A stretch of 64,000 nucleotides of DNA, taken from assembly GCA_019637795.1 (NCBI GenBank), contig JAHBUY010000002.1, positions 558,001 through 622,000 of the forward strand. The letters are read 5' to 3'. The translations under genes were made by a program, and so were the position numbers. Positions within the stretch are counted from its first letter, which is position 1, and each line of letters starts with the position of its first letter. The notes below the pieces were generated by a model that worked only from the letters and a program-made list of their open reading frames with translations, searched no databases and was not told where the DNA came from. This DNA comes from a bacterium. Its GTDB lineage: Bacteria > Desulfobacterota > Binatia > HRBIN30 > CADEER01. Positions 63,065 to 64,000 of this stretch are shown in pieces.

Positions 63065-64000
63065 ATGAGGCTGTTGGCAGCCCTCGCCCGCGCCCAGCCA
63101 CGGCGCACCGCCGCGATGCTGGGATGCCTGCTGCTGGCCGGGCTCGCCGAGGGCGCCAGCGTGTCGGCCCTGCTGCCCTTGCTCGCCTTGACCGCGGGCG
63201 GCGGCGCGCTGGACGCCCAGGCGGGAGGATCGTCGCGGGTGGCCGCCGCGTTGGTACGCGTGCTGCAGAGCGTCGGCCTGCCGCCGACGGCCGGGGTGCT
63301 GCTGGTGCTGATCCTCGCCGGCTCGGCGGTGAAGGCCGGCCTGGTGCTGCTCGCCAACCGCGAGATCGGCTTCGCCGTTGCCGGCGTCGCCACCGCGCTG
63401 CGGCTGCGGCTGATCCGCGCCCTGCTCGCCACCCGCTGGCAGTTCTACGTCCATGCGCCGTTGGGGACCTTCGCCAGCGCCGCCGCCAGCGAGGCGACGC
63501 GCGCGGCGGACAGCTACCTGCGCGCCGCGACGATGGTCATGTACCTGATCCAGGTCGCCGTCTATGCCGTGATCGCGCTGCTGGTGTCGTGGGCGGCGAC
63601 GCTCGCCACGTTGCTCGGCGGCGCCGGCATGGCGGCGGTCCTCCACCAGTTGATCCGCCGCGCGCGCCGCGCCGGCGTGCGCCAGACCTCCCTCGGCCGA
63701 TCGCTGCTCAACCGGCTGACCGATACCCTGCGGGCGGTCAAGCCCCTCAAGGCCATGGGCCGTGAAACGCTGCTCGGGCCGCTGCTCGAACGCGAAACCC
63801 GGCGGCTCAGTCGGGCGCTCCAGCTCGAGGTGCGGAGCCGGGCCGCGATGCGCGCGCTGCAGGAGCCGCTGCTGATGGTCCTGATCGGTGCCGGCATCTA
63901 TGCGGCCTTCGTCGTTCTCGCGCTCCCGCTCGCCAACGTCATCCTGCTGATACTGCTGTGCACCCGCATCCTCGATCTGATCGGCAAGATCCAGCGCGAA
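63065..64000 (+). CDS. ABC-type exporter, second paralogue, 3' end missing
   Basis: The open frame covers 312 residues and runs off the right edge, so only the membrane domain is visible. It starts MRLLAALARAQPRRTAAMLGCLLLAGLAEG, clearly homologous to the exporter at 59143. Later segments also correspond: TDTLRAVKPLKAMGRETLL against TDTLQSIKPLRAMGQEALV. The nucleotide-binding domain is presumably in the next window. The two half-transporters may form a heterodimer or work in parallel. The GNAT and nucleotidyltransferase genes sit between them on the opposite strand. Confidence 0.9.
   Translation, partial: MRLLAALARAQPRRTAAMLGCLLLAGLAEGASVSALLPLLALTAGGGALDAQAGGSSRVAAALVRVLQSVGLPPTAGVLLVLILAGSAVKAGLVLLANREIGFAVAGVATALRLRLIRALLATRWQFYVHAPLGTFASAAASEATRAADSYLRAATMVMYLIQVAVYAVIALLVSWAATLATLLGGAGMAAVLHQLIRRARRAGVRQTSLGRSLLNRLTDTLRAVKPLKAMGRETLLGPLLERETRRLSRALQLEVRSRAAMRALQEPLLMVLIGAGIYAAFVVLALPLANVILLILLCTRILDLIGKIQRE

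Noticed and set aside
1..64000. tRNA, rRNA, CRISPR array or intact insertion sequence
   Set aside because: No cloverleaf, rRNA signature, regularly spaced repeat or transposase was recognised by eye; a covariance-model search would be decisive.

Overview
The window is very GC-rich chromosomal DNA from a Gram-negative bacterium. It reads as a complete, ordinary chromosome segment: no rRNA, tRNA, CRISPR array, phage or intact insertion sequence was recognised. An outer membrane is implied by a TPR/beta-barrel protein, a Kdo-hydroxylase-like enzyme, a lipid A acyltransferase-like enzyme and many lipoproteins. The style of several secreted proteins suggests a deltaproteobacterial or Binatota-like lineage. 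That style includes Thr/Pro linkers, a dockerin-type calcium repeat, and cysteine repeats of the form CxGGxNxGxxC. The taxonomic placement is my inference, not a measurement.

Layout. 1-7956, mostly minus strand: the conserved block rpmH-rnpA-yidD-yidC-jag-mnmE-mnmG (mnmG cut by the left edge). It is interrupted by a plus-strand lipoprotein with two sulfatase-modifying-factor folds. It is headed by a small Cys/His-rich protein where many bacteria carry dnaA. 8184-17150: large secreted proteins, namely a CehA/McbA-type PHP hydrolase, a HEAT-repeat protein, a dockerin-type protein, and a nitrilase-fold/sialidase-fold fusion. 17355-29543: a MoxR ATPase/VWA pair, a penicillin acylase homologue, a thioesterase, several alpha/beta hydrolases, TrmO and PPK2. 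29568-45349: two P2-type cation ATPases flank a minus-strand run that could be one long transcript. In transcription order it is glutaminase, GAF protein, MinD-like ATPase, lipoprotein, TPR/beta-barrel protein, FecR protein, CHASE2-adenylate/guanylate cyclase, Na/phosphate cotransporter. 45563-51428: a GT-C membrane protein, an N-acyl-D-amino-acid deacylase, an M48 peptidase and an epimerase.

51853-64000 is the most coherent accessory region and concerns lipids of the cell envelope. It holds a Kdo-hydroxylase-like dioxygenase, a ThuA-like protein, two SDRs, an LpxL/HtrB-like acyltransferase, a cytochrome P450, and an LpxO-like aspartyl/asparaginyl beta-hydroxylase. It also holds two paralogous MsbA-like ABC exporters (the second cut by the right edge), a MobA-like nucleotidyltransferase, and a large GNAT protein of the family that includes bacterial ceramide synthases. 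I infer a locus that makes or decorates an outer-membrane lipid; the product is unknown.

Two hairpin-forming non-coding elements (19333-19434 and 51548-51697) look like mobile or REP/MITE-type repeats. A short degenerate duplicate of the mnmE 3' end lies between mnmE and mnmG.
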